Origin: Planctomycetota bacterium
GTDB taxonomy: Bacteria; Planctomycetota; Planctomycetia; Pirellulales; Pirellulaceae
Direction: 5' to 3'
NCBI GenBank assembly: GCA_014381825.1
Contig: JACNKX010000130.1
Location: forward strand, 1 to 34,461
DNA: 34,461 bases
The notes beneath the pieces were generated by a model. It had not been told where the DNA came from. It did not search any database and worked only from the letters and a program-made list of their open reading frames with translations. The translations under genes and the position numbers were made by a program. Shown in pieces: positions 17,511 to 25,639 of this stretch. Numbering within the stretch: the stretch's first letter is position 1; each line of letters opens with the position of its first letter.

Positions 17511-19097
17511 ATGTCAAAAGGACTGGAAGACGTACAACTTCGTATAGCGGCGCCGAAGCCAGTCGCTGTGATCGATATCGGAACGACCTCGATCCGAATG
17601 GCGATCGCCGAGATTGACGAGCAGGGCAGTGCGCGCGTGCTAGAAACGCTACAGCAAGCCGTCGGTTTGGGCAAAGACACTTTTACAAACGGTCGTATCG
17701 GCAAAGCGACGATCGAAGAATGTGTGAAAGTGCTGCGCAGTTATCGACAAATGCTGACCGAGTACAAGATCGTCCTGCCGGAACAGATTCGAGTCGTCGC
17801 CACGAGCGCGGTGCGCGAAGCTAGCAACCGACTTGCCTTTATCGATCGAATTTACATCGCAACCGGCCTGCAAATCGAACCAATCGACGAAGCTGAAGAG
17901 ACTCGAATCACCTATCTCGGAATCTTGCCACATCTGCGTTCCGAGCCGGCTCTTACCACGGGCACTACGATCGTCATTGAGATGGGCGGGGGCAGTACGG
18001 AATTGCTCGTCGTTCGCGATCGAAATGTCTTGTATGCAAACTCGTATCGCCTTGGTTCTTTGCGGTTGCGTGAGACGCTCGAGGCGTACAACGCTCCGAC
18101 GGGGAAGGTTCGCGAGTTTATGGAAAGCCAGATTGAGCGTACGGTCGATCAAATCTTGGAACATGTTACGCCAGAAGAATCGTCCGAGATGATTGCCTTG
18201 GGCAGCGATATGCGGTTCGCGACTCATCAGTTGGTTCCCGATTGGAATCCGAAGCAATTGGCGCGAGTGCCGCTTGCCGAGTTGGAGCAGTTCACGGATC
18301 GCATCGTCGAAATGTCCGAGGACGAATTGGTCCGAAAGTACGCGATCAGTTATCCCGATGCCGATTCCGTCGGCCCTGCGTTGTTGACCTACGTGCAACT
18401 CGCCAGAGCGTTCAAGAGATCACATGTTCTCGTGACGAACACGAATCTTCGCGATGGCTTACTGAAAGCGATGGCAACAGATTCCATTTGGACCGAAGAG
18501 TTCAGCAACCAGATCATTCGTTCAGCCGAAGATCTCGGTCGTCGATTTCACTTTGACGAACCGCACGCGCAGCAAGTTGCCGACACAGCGCGGCAACTGT
18601 TCAATCAACTCCGTTCGCAGCATCAGCTTGACCATCGTTATGCCGTGATTTTATACATCGCCGCGTTGCTACACGAGATCGGCCTGTTCGTTGGCTTTGC
18701 GAGTCACCACAAACACTCTATGTACTTGATCCGCAATAGCGAATTGTTTGGATTGGGCCGCAAGGAAATTTTGCTGACCGCGCTCGTTGCACGCTACTAT
18801 CGCCGAGCTTCCCCGCAGCCCGGACATGAAGGATATTCAGCGTTGGATCGTGACGAACGAGTGGCCGTTTCCAAGTTGGCGGCGATCCTGAGAATTGCGG
18901 TTGCGTTGAGCGATTCCCGGAGCCAGCGGATCGACAATATTCGTTGCGAGACGCAAGGAAACCGTCTAGTGATTTCGGTACCCAATGTCCAGGACATTTC
19001 GCTCGAACAGCTCGCGTTGCGACAGAACGCGTCATTGTTTGAAGACGTTTTCGGATTACAAGTGCAATTGCGGACATTACGTGACGAGGCCAGATAA
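17511..19097 (+). CDS. ppx: Exopolyphosphatase / guanosine pentaphosphatase (Ppx/GppA) with HD-like C-terminal domain
   Basis: A 528-residue cytoplasmic enzyme. The N-terminal actin-like fold carries DIGTTSIRMAIAEI and the second phosphate-binding loop EMGGGSTELLVV (about 157-168). From about residue 345 an HD-type helical domain follows, with AALLHEIGLF at 384-393 (HE in place of HD) and a nearby SHHKHS histidine cluster. The family releases phosphate from polyphosphate ends and, in some members, hydrolyses pppGpp. The start ATG has a modest AGG site 6 bases upstream. It ends 6 bases before ppk1, so polyphosphate synthesis and degradation are co-transcribed. Which of the two substrates is preferred cannot be told from the sequence. 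Confidence 0.93.
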   Translation: MSKGLEDVQLRIAAPKPVAVIDIGTTSIRMAIAEIDEQGSARVLETLQQAVGLGKDTFTNGRIGKATIEECVKVLRSYRQMLTEYKIVLPEQIRVVATSAVREASNRLAFIDRIYIATGLQIEPIDEAEETRITYLGILPHLRSEPALTTGTTIVIEMGGGSTELLVVRDRNVLYANSYRLGSLRLRETLEAYNAPTGKVREFMESQIERTVDQILEHVTPEESSEMIALGSDMRFATHQLVPDWNPKQLARVPLAELEQFTDRIVEMSEDELVRKYAISYPDADSVGPALLTYVQLARAFKRSHVLVTNTNLRDGLLKAMATDSIWTEEFSNQIIRSAEDLGRRFHFDEPHAQQVADTARQLFNQLRSQHQLDHRYAVILYIAALLHEIGLFVGFASHHKHSMYLIRNSELFGLGRKEILLTALVARYYRRASPQPGHEGYSALDRDERVAVSKLAAILRIAVALSDSRSQRIDNIRCETQGNRLVISVPNVQDISLEQLALRQNASLFEDVFGLQVQLRTLRDEAR

Positions 19098-19103
19098 ACA
19101 CGC

Positions 19104-21212
19104 ATGAGCGACGAACCTTCAAGTAGATATATCAACCGCGAACTCAGTTGGCTCGAGTTCAACCAGCGAGTATTAGACGAGGCCTGCGATCTCACAGTCC
19201 CGCTGTTGGAGCGATTGAAATTCGTTGCCATCACGGCCTCGAACATGGACGAATTCTTCATGGTGCGGGTTGGTGGATTACAAATACTCTCCGATCGAAG
19301 CGTCACGAAGCACGATCCGGCGGGCATGACGCCGGCCGAGCAACTCGTGGCGATTCGGCAACGTGTGCGTCGCATGACGGCGGATCAATATGCCTGCTTC
19401 ATGACGGAGATCGAGCCGGGCTTGGAGCAACACGGCATACGTCGTATTCGACCAGAGGAGATGACTGAGCGACAATCGCAGTCGGCAGCTCAAGTCTTCC
19501 TAAACGACATCTACCCCATCTTTTCGCCGATCGCCACCAGTTCTGCGGAAGACTTCCCCCGGCTGATCAATCACACACTCAACGTTTGTATTCGGCTCGC
19601 CCCAACACCGGGCGAAAATGAGCCATGTCGATTCGCCGTGATTCCATTTGGCCGCGATGCGCGCCGAATTCTGACGCTTCACTCCGAAGGAGGTTACGCG
19701 TATACACTGCTAGAAGACGCCGTCAGTATGTTTGCTGACCGATTCTTCCCCGGCGAGGAGGTCGTGGAGTGTACGCCGTTTCGCATTACTCGGAACGCCG
19801 ACATTGCCATCCGCGACGATACGGCGTCAGACTTATTGGCAGATATGCAAGACCTACTCGACGCGCGTAAGACGAGCGATTCCGTGCGGCTGGCCATCGC
19901 CGCGCATACCAGCCCCGAACTGCTCGCCTTCTTACAAGAATCGCTCGACGTGCCGGACGAAGATGTCTTCAAACAGCCCGGGCCGCTGGCGCTCTCCGAC
20001 TTCATGGAGTTGTCCGGATTGAATGGCTTCGAGTCAATAAAATGCGAGCCTTGGCCGCCGCAGGCACCCGTCGACGTCGATCCCAACGTCAGTATGTTCG
20101 ACGTCATCTCGCAACACGACGTGCTACTCTGCCACCCGTACGACAGTTTCGATCCGGTCGTACGGATGATCGATGAAGCGGCCGACGATCCTGAAGTGCT
20201 GGCGATCAAGCAAACGCTATATCGGACTAGCCGCAACAGTCCAATCGTCGCCGCCCTGGCCCGCGCCGCTCAGCGAGGAAAGTATGTTACGGCGATCATC
20301 GAGTTGAAAGCTCGATTCGACGAAGCGCGTAATATCGAAGGAGCCAGATTGTTGGAGCAGGCAGACGTGCAAGTGATTCACGGCATCAAGGGGCTCAAAA
20401 CGCACGCTAAAATCTGCCTGATTGTTCGTCGCGAACCGCATGGCATTCAGCGCTACGTTCACTTTGGCACCGGAAACTACAACGAAACAACCGCTCGAAT
20501 CTACAGCGATATCAGTTTGATGACTTGCGACGAAGAACTTGGTGCGGACGCCACAAGCTTCTTCAATGCCGTTACCGGCTATTCGCAACCACGTCGTTAC
20601 CGCAAGATCGAAGCTGCCCCGACCGGCTTACGCGACAAGCTTTTGGAGATGATCGAAGCCGAAACCAAACGGAAGCAACAAGGGCAGAAGGGGCAGATTG
20701 TCATCAAGCTGAATTCGCTGGTGGATCCCAAAATCATCGACGCACTCTATGTAGCCTCGCAGGCCGGTGTGACGGTGAAGCTAAACATTCGAGGCATTTG
20801 CTGCCTTCGCCCCGGAGTCGAAGGACTGAGCGAGAACATCGAAGCCATTAGTATTGTTGATCGATTTCTAGAACACTCTCGAATCTTTTACTTCTATCAC
20901 GGCGGCGACGAGCGGGTTTATATATCGAGCGCTGATTGGATGCCTCGAAACCTGGATCGGCGAATCGAGCTGCTCACTCCGGTCGAAGACACCGCATCGC
21001 GCAAACGCTTGATCAACATACTAGAGACCTATTTCCGTGACACAAAAAAGGCGCGTCGCTTACTGCCGGACGGCGGATATGAGATGATCGAGTCAGACGC
21101 GCAGCCAGCTGTTTCCAGTCAAGAAGTTCTCTATCGAGAAGCGTGCAATGCCGTCCGTCGCAGCAAACAGTCGCAACTCACCATGTTCGAACCTCACCGC
21201 GCCAGCGAATGA
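19104..21212 (+). CDS. ppk1: Polyphosphate kinase 1
   Basis: A 702-residue protein, the usual length for PPK1. It makes polyphosphate from ATP through a phosphohistidine intermediate. The N-terminal domain starts with YINRELSWLEFNQRVLDEA and contains NMDEFFMVRVGG. The catalytic half shows KQTLYRTSRNSPIV, the ELKARFDEARNI loop, the predicted autophosphorylated His434 in KTHAKICLI, the HFGTGNYNETTARIYSD motif, and a second catalytic His591 in FLEHSRIFYFYHGG. Both histidines match the spacing of the E. coli enzyme (His435 and His592). It lies 6 bases after ppx and 10 bases before sixA, so it is the centre of a polyphosphate operon. Confidence 0.97.
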   Translation: MSDEPSSRYINRELSWLEFNQRVLDEACDLTVPLLERLKFVAITASNMDEFFMVRVGGLQILSDRSVTKHDPAGMTPAEQLVAIRQRVRRMTADQYACFMTEIEPGLEQHGIRRIRPEEMTERQSQSAAQVFLNDIYPIFSPIATSSAEDFPRLINHTLNVCIRLAPTPGENEPCRFAVIPFGRDARRILTLHSEGGYAYTLLEDAVSMFADRFFPGEEVVECTPFRITRNADIAIRDDTASDLLADMQDLLDARKTSDSVRLAIAAHTSPELLAFLQESLDVPDEDVFKQPGPLALSDFMELSGLNGFESIKCEPWPPQAPVDVDPNVSMFDVISQHDVLLCHPYDSFDPVVRMIDEAADDPEVLAIKQTLYRTSRNSPIVAALARAAQRGKYVTAIIELKARFDEARNIEGARLLEQADVQVIHGIKGLKTHAKICLIVRREPHGIQRYVHFGTGNYNETTARIYSDISLMTCDEELGADATSFFNAVTGYSQPRRYRKIEAAPTGLRDKLLEMIEAETKRKQQGQKGQIVIKLNSLVDPKIIDALYVASQAGVTVKLNIRGICCLRPGVEGLSENIEAISIVDRFLEHSRIFYFYHGGDERVYISSADWMPRNLDRRIELLTPVEDTASRKRLINILETYFRDTKKARRLLPDGGYEMIESDAQPAVSSQEVLYREACNAVRRSKQSQLTMFEPHRASE

Positions 21213-21222
21213 TATTGCCACT

Positions 21223-21714
21223 ATGAAGACACTTCTAATTCTGCGACACGCAAAATCAAGTTGGAAAGATCCGGGCATGACGGATCACGATCGCCCCTTG
21301 AACGCCCGCGGCAAGCAGGCCGCACCGCGCATTGGGAAATTGATTTACGATCAGGGCTTACAACCGGATCTCATTCTTTGCTCGAACACCAAACGCGCTC
21401 GGTCGACCGCCAAACGGGTCGTCGCAGGCGGTGATTTCAGCTGCTCGCTACAACTGCTCGATGAGTTCTATCTCGCTCCGGCAGACACGTACATCGAAGC
21501 GCTGTGGCAACAGCCAGCGGAGTGCAATCGCATCCTTGTTATCGGGCATAATCCCGGCCTTGAAGAACTAGTTCTTCTGTTAACCGGGACATCTCTAGCC
21601 CTGCCGACGGCCGCACTTGTACACGTCGAGTTCGCAATTGACTCCTGGTTCGAGTTGTCAGACCACGGTCGCGGCAAACTCGTCGCTCACTGGGAGCCTC
21701 GCGACTTGGTCTGA
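21223..21714 (+). CDS. sixA: SixA-type phosphohistidine phosphatase
   Basis: A 163-residue histidine-phosphatase-superfamily protein. The ATG at 21223 is the start because the catalytic motif LILRHAKSSW follows at once (Arg8, His9 nucleophile); the longer frame from 21148 overlaps ppk1 and adds no homology. The second catalytic histidine is in IGHNPGLEELV (His109), and DHDRPLNARGKQAA and SNTKRARSTA are further family hallmarks. SixA of E. coli removes phosphate from phosphohistidine in phosphotransfer domains. Here the gene follows ppk1 by 10 bases, and PPK1 works through a phosphohistidine. A role in the same pathway is inference. Confidence 0.93.
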   Translation: MKTLLILRHAKSSWKDPGMTDHDRPLNARGKQAAPRIGKLIYDQGLQPDLILCSNTKRARSTAKRVVAGGDFSCSLQLLDEFYLAPADTYIEALWQQPAECNRILVIGHNPGLEELVLLLTGTSLALPTAALVHVEFAIDSWFELSDHGRGKLVAHWEPRDLV

Positions 21715-21803
21715 ACGTCGCTGAATTCCAATTACTGGCGCTCAGAATTCGACGAGCACATCGAAGATCAGCAGCAGCTCGATCGCAAGAACGGTAACGC
21801 TAG

Positions 21804-23018
21804 TCAATACTTTCGCGGTGTCACGCGTCCTTGCACCCGAATCGGCAATCCTTGAATGCGCAGGAAGCCTTCGGCGTCGGTTTGGTTGTACGAGCCGCCG
21901 CCCTCCATCGTGGCGATGCCTTCGTCGTACAGGCTGTTTGGACTGGTCCGGCTGTCGACTTGCAAGTTGCCTTTGTAGAGGTTCAACGAGACTTCGCCCG
22001 TGACGTTCTTTTGGGCTTCTCGGATGAAAGCCAACAACGCGTCAAATTTGGCCGAATACCAAAAGCCGTAATAAACCAACTCGGCTACTTCCGCAGCCAT
22101 GCGATCTCTCAAGTGAGTTAGATCGCGATCGAGCGTCAATTGCTCCATGACACGATGTGCATCGTACAAGATCGTCATGCCGGGAGCTTCGTAAACGCCA
22201 CGGCTCTTCATGCCGACGAACCGATTTTCGACCATGTCGATTCGGCCAACGCCGTTGCGTCCACCGATCTCGTTCAATGTCGTAACCGCTTCGAGTGCGT
22301 TGACTGGTTTACCGTTAACCGTAACAGGTACGCCAGCCTCGAATGCGATGGAAACTTTTTCTGTCTCGTTGGGAGCCTGCTGAGGCGACACACCCATCCC
22401 GAAGTCGACTAATTCGACTCCGTTGATCGTCAGGTCTTCTAGGTCACCGGCTTCGTAGCTGATGTGAAGACAGTTCTCATCCGAGCTGTACGGCTTGGCG
22501 GTGCTGACATTGATCGGGATGTTCTTTTGTTCGCAGTACGCGATCAATTCGGTTCGGCCAGGGAAGACGTTGCGAAACTTCTCCATTCGCCACGGCGCGA
22601 TGACGTTGACGCTAGGGTCAAGAGCTTCTGCAGCAAGTTGGAAGCGGCATTGGTCGTTTCCTTTGCCCGTAGCGCCGTGTGCGTAGGCGTCAGCGCCGAC
22701 TTCACGGGCAACTTGCAGACAGACTTTCGAAATCAGCGGGCGGGCGATCGAAGTGCCGAGCAGATAGACACCTTCGTATTTCGCTTGCCATTGCATGACA
22801 GGGAACGCAAAGTCTCGACACATTTCCTCTTGGGCATCGACAATGCGGGCGCTCTTTGCACCGATCTTTCGGGCCTTCTCGAGAATCGCTTCGCGGTCTT
22901 CGCAAGGTTGGCCGAGATCGACGTAAACTGCATGGACATCGTAACCTTCGTCCATCAGCCAGCCCAGAATGACAGACGTATCGAGACCACCGGAATAGGC
23001 AAGAACACAGTTGGGCAT
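21804..23018 (-). CDS. argG: Argininosuccinate synthase
   Basis: A 404-residue enzyme joining citrulline and aspartate with ATP in arginine synthesis. The ATG at 23018 has an AAGGA site 8 bases upstream and leads directly into the ATP pyrophosphatase loop (VLAYSGGLDTSVILGWL); the frame extends further upstream but without homology. Other family segments: YVDLGQPCEDREA, GTSIARPLISK, YAHGATGKGNDQCRFQ, SSDENCLHISYEAGDLED, GVGRIDMVENRFVGMKSRG and VEN-associated helices. Length and motifs are complete. It is convergent with sixA, 89 bp apart, and its start faces a long repeat-bearing region shared with the SHD1 gene. Confidence 0.97.
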   Translation of the reverse strand: MPNCVLAYSGGLDTSVILGWLMDEGYDVHAVYVDLGQPCEDREAILEKARKIGAKSARIVDAQEEMCRDFAFPVMQWQAKYEGVYLLGTSIARPLISKVCLQVAREVGADAYAHGATGKGNDQCRFQLAAEALDPSVNVIAPWRMEKFRNVFPGRTELIAYCEQKNIPINVSTAKPYSSDENCLHISYEAGDLEDLTINGVELVDFGMGVSPQQAPNETEKVSIAFEAGVPVTVNGKPVNALEAVTTLNEIGGRNGVGRIDMVENRFVGMKSRGVYEAPGMTILYDAHRVMEQLTLDRDLTHLRDRMAAEVAELVYYGFWYSAKFDALLAFIREAQKNVTGEVSLNLYKGNLQVDSRTSPNSLYDEGIATMEGGGSYNQTDAEGFLRIQGLPIRVQGRVTPRKY

Positions 23019-23151
23019 GATGAATTTCCTTGCGAACGGCTGTTCAATCGGGAGGCGAAACCGTGATTCTGGTTCTACTTCCCCGGCTGAGCAAGGGGAG
23101 TGCCCGATCGCCATCGTGAGAAAACAACTCGCGGTCTAGAGCATGTCGGAC

Positions 23152-23177
23152 GAGTTGCTGCCCACTGCAAGTGAGCC
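23152..23177 (+). repeat. Short direct repeat, left copy
   Basis: GAGTTGCTGCCCACTGCAAG and the following TGAG closely match GAGCTACTGCCCACTACAAG plus CGAG at 24864-24889; about four of the first 24 bases differ. The two copies flank the SHD1 gene. Confidence 0.5.
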
Positions 23178-23206
23178 GTCTCAGACGATGGACAAGAAGA
23201 ATAAGG

Positions 23207-23273
23207 AAGAAAAGGACATGTATTATTCACTCGGCGGATGGCTCACTGATCGAATCATGCCTGTCCTTTTCTT
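23207..23273. repeat. 12-bp inverted repeat with 43-base spacer
   Basis: AAGAAAAGGACA at 23207-23218 is the exact reverse complement of TGTCCTTTTCTT at 23262-23273. The spacer is long, so a simple intrinsic terminator is unlikely; it could be a remnant of a mobile element's ends. Confidence 0.5.
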
Positions 23274-23339
23274 TTCCCTTTAAGATTATTTGCAATCTTC
23301 AGGCGTCCACTACAACTGGGCTAACGCGCAATTCGTAAA

Positions 23340-23369
23340 TTGACGGCATCAATCCTCTTAACATATACT
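23340..23369 (+). promoter_or_regulatory. Sigma-70-like promoter for the SHD1 gene
   Basis: TTGACG (23340-23345), an 18-base spacer and TATACT (23364-23369) form a near-consensus promoter. Transcription would begin around 23376, leaving a 30-base leader that contains the GGAGAGGGGG ribosome binding site before the ATG at 23406. Confidence 0.55.
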
Positions 23370-23405
23370 ACCGTCTTCAGTCGGGTCTCTGGAGAGGGGG
23401 TAGTG

Positions 23406-24731
23406 ATGATTCGCTCGAGGCAGTTCCATAGTTTCGTTTGGCTGTTGGTCGTATCTGCTGGAACATGCGACGGTCGAGAGTGGAGCCAACAGGGGCGAAT
23501 CTTATCAGGGGAATTCGAACGACTTCGTGGTGATGAAGTTGTAATTCGACAAGGTTCCCATCGAGTCGTCATCGCCATCGCCGAGCTCAGTGACAAGGAT
23601 CAGGCGTTCATCGCGTCTCTCACCAAGGAACGTGTGTGGACAAACGCGGGTGGCAAACAGATCGTTGCCTCGTTCCTGGGGCGAGACGGCGAACATGTTA
23701 CCATCCGAAGAGAGGGCAGAGAGTTCACAATTCCTATCCAGAGTCTCGCCCAAAGCGAACAGTTTTACTTGGAGCGGAGGCATCCTTGGTCCGCGATGGT
23801 GCCAGATGATCCGGTTGCGTCTCTCAAGGACCCTCTGTCCGCCCAACCAGAGGCAACTCAACCTGAGGAAGTCGTGGAGTCTGGCCGCGTGCGAGTCTGG
23901 ACTCAGATCGGCGGGAAAGAGATACGCGGACGATTCTCACGAATGACAGGGTCGCTGGTATGGCTGCATACGGACGCAGGCGAGAAGCCTGTGCCGCTCG
24001 GTGTCCTTTCAAAGCAAGACCAAGAATTCGTCCGAAAACTGCAAGGAGATTCCGACGCCGAATACCAGCCATCGGAATCCTCATCGACGACGGTCGATGT
24101 GCCAAGCACAAACGAGACACCGATACCGGATCCACCAGCCGCGAGCGAAGGCGACATCTGGGTACTTCGAGACGGTACTTCCGTAACCGGCACTTTCCAG
24201 AAGCTTCAAGGCAACCTTGTTTGGCTCTCGCGCAATCCTGGAGTGACCGTCTTGCCGCTCCATCGCTTCACGGGTTCCGACCATCAGCGAATTCTCCGCC
24301 TGAGTGCCGCGGCAATACTGACGCCAGATCCTTTGGTCGCACCGCAACGTGTTCCCGCCAGGATGTCCGAGCCAATCTCGCCTCGAGAACCCGAGGCAGC
24401 ATCATCGCACGACACCTCGGCTGCAGCGGAAAAGACTGTGAACCAGGGTACCACGTGTAGCAACTGCGGAATGCCCGGCTACATAAGACCGGGCGAGCGC
24501 TGCCCGCATTGTGGCAAACAGAAACACTGGTCACAGCAATTGAGGGTCGGAGAAGCACCAACGCAGTTTGGAACTACACCGGGCCTCGGAAGCAGCGATG
24601 ACAACGACCGAATTCGATTCCGCCCGAGAGGACTCATAAAACTTGCTATTGCGATCTTCGCTATACTTGGTACCGCGATGGCCGGCTTCCTGAAGTTCCT
24701 TTTCGGTTCTGGTTCGACCAAACGGAACTGA
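23406..24731 (+). CDS. Four-repeat SHD1 protein with zinc ribbon and C-terminal membrane helix
   Basis: The ATG at 23406 is chosen because GGAGAGGGGG lies just upstream and it opens a hydrophobic signal (HSFVWLLVVSAGTC). The 441-residue protein has four copies of an SHD1-like module, each a 'W/G-x-F-x-G-x-V-x-L/I' beta unit ending in a 'LsxxDQxfi' helix: about residues 26-72, 77-125, 164-212 and 252-300. A zinc ribbon follows (CSNCG ... CPHCG, about 352-372), then a membrane helix at about 412-433 (LIKLAIAIFAILGTAMAGF). SHD1 in yeast Sla1 binds NPFxD-type signals; planctomycetes use this domain widely with unknown function. With a signal peptide and a tail helix the zinc ribbon would be periplasmic, unless the N-terminal helix is not a true export signal. 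Confidence 0.88.
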   Translation: MIRSRQFHSFVWLLVVSAGTCDGREWSQQGRILSGEFERLRGDEVVIRQGSHRVVIAIAELSDKDQAFIASLTKERVWTNAGGKQIVASFLGRDGEHVTIRREGREFTIPIQSLAQSEQFYLERRHPWSAMVPDDPVASLKDPLSAQPEATQPEEVVESGRVRVWTQIGGKEIRGRFSRMTGSLVWLHTDAGEKPVPLGVLSKQDQEFVRKLQGDSDAEYQPSESSSTTVDVPSTNETPIPDPPAASEGDIWVLRDGTSVTGTFQKLQGNLVWLSRNPGVTVLPLHRFTGSDHQRILRLSAAAILTPDPLVAPQRVPARMSEPISPREPEAASSHDTSAAAEKTVNQGTTCSNCGMPGYIRPGERCPHCGKQKHWSQQLRVGEAPTQFGTTPGLGSSDDNDRIRFRPRGLIKLAIAIFAILGTAMAGFLKFLFGSGSTKRN

Positions 24732-24904
24732 TGATTCCGGCAACTCTGATTCCAAATGGCACAGCTTGCTTGCCAGAAGAAAAGAAGAACACTGAGAGGG
24801 CTGAGGGCAGCGGCTCGTGGTAGTGTGGCAGGAAGCTAGGCGACCCGCGAATCGCAGACGGGCGAGCTACTGCCCACTACAAGCGAGTTGCTCCGGACAA
24901 TAGG
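24732..24904. other. Intergenic region before larB
   Basis: A 173-bp gap containing the second copy of the short direct repeat near its right end. I see no clear promoter or hairpin terminator. Confidence 0.4.
24864..24889 (+). repeat. Short direct repeat, right copy
   Basis: GAGCTACTGCCCACTACAAG and the next bases match the copy at 23152-23177. Within this copy there is also an internal tandem echo, GCGAGCTACT and GCGAGTTGCT, 20 bases apart. Confidence 0.5.
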
Positions 24905-25639
24905 ATGGGAGGCATGGCTGAAACGCTTCCAGAACCTTTTACGCTTGATATGGATCGGACCAAAAGGTGTGGCTTCCCCGAGGTCGTTTTCGGCGAGGGG
25001 AAGTGTATCGACACGTTGACGTCGATTTTCAAGCACCTGCTCGAAAGTGACACCGACGTGTTGGCGACGCGAATCACCCGCGAGAAGTCCGACGAACTAC
25101 TCAAAGTGTTTCCCAGTGGAAACTACAACGAGCGGGCTCGGACGTTCAGGCTGAAGCGAGCAGTCGACGCCGCGACCGACAAGTGCGGTCGAGTGGCTGT
25201 GGTAACGGCCGGCACAAGCGATTTGCCGGTTGCGGAGGAGGCGTTAGAGACACTTGATTGGATGAACGTCGGAGTAACGATAGTTCACGACGTGGGAGTC
25301 GCGGGACCGCATCGTTTGCCGGAAAAAGTGGATCAGCTGCGCGGATGCGACGCGGTCGTTGTTGTTGCCGGAATGGAAGGGGCGCTTCCGAGTGTTGTCG
25401 GCGGTTATGTCGATTGCCCCGTCATCGCAGTGCCGACCAGTGTTGGATACGGAGCAAACTTTGGCGGCGTCGCGGCGTTACTTAGCATGTTGAACAGCTG
25501 TGCGGCGAATGTGACCGTCGTCAATATCGATGCCGGTTTCAAAGGGGGCTATGTCGCCGGCTTGATTGCGTCGAGAGCAGGGCAGGGCAGGGGGAGTGTC
25601 GAGAACAAGGGTGGCAAGACAGGTGGGACCGATGGCTGA
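24905..25639 (+). CDS. larB: Nickel pincer cofactor biosynthesis protein LarB
   Basis: A 244-residue protein of the AIR-carboxylase-like fold. LarB carboxylates and hydrolyses nicotinic acid adenine dinucleotide, the first step toward the nickel-pincer nucleotide of lactate racemase. Family segments are clear: DRTKRCGFPEVVFGEGK at the start, VVTAGTSDLPVAEEA, VVAGMEGALPSVVGG, VIAVPTSVGYGANFGG, and NIDAGFKGGYVAG at the end. The start may be ATG 24905 or ATG 24914; the GGGAGG between them is too close to the second. It overlaps nnrD by 8 bases. No larC, larE or racemase gene is in the window. Confidence 0.93.
   Translation: MGGMAETLPEPFTLDMDRTKRCGFPEVVFGEGKCIDTLTSIFKHLLESDTDVLATRITREKSDELLKVFPSGNYNERARTFRLKRAVDAATDKCGRVAVVTAGTSDLPVAEEALETLDWMNVGVTIVHDVGVAGPHRLPEKVDQLRGCDAVVVVAGMEGALPSVVGGYVDCPVIAVPTSVGYGANFGGVAALLSMLNSCAANVTVVNIDAGFKGGYVAGLIASRAGQGRGSVENKGGKTGGTDG

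Larger units (their letters stand above)
23019..23405. other. Divergent intergenic region between argG and the SHD1 gene
   Basis: This 387-bp region contains the argG ribosome binding site at its left edge, one copy of a short direct repeat (about 23152-23177), a 12-bp inverted repeat with a 43-base spacer (23207-23273), and a good sigma-70-like promoter for the SHD1 gene (23340-23369). No gene was found in it. Confidence 0.6.

Noticed and set aside
17649-18398. Minus-strand frame of 249 residues opposite ppx
   Set aside because: It is the antisense shadow of a clear Ppx/GppA gene, with no independent start signals.
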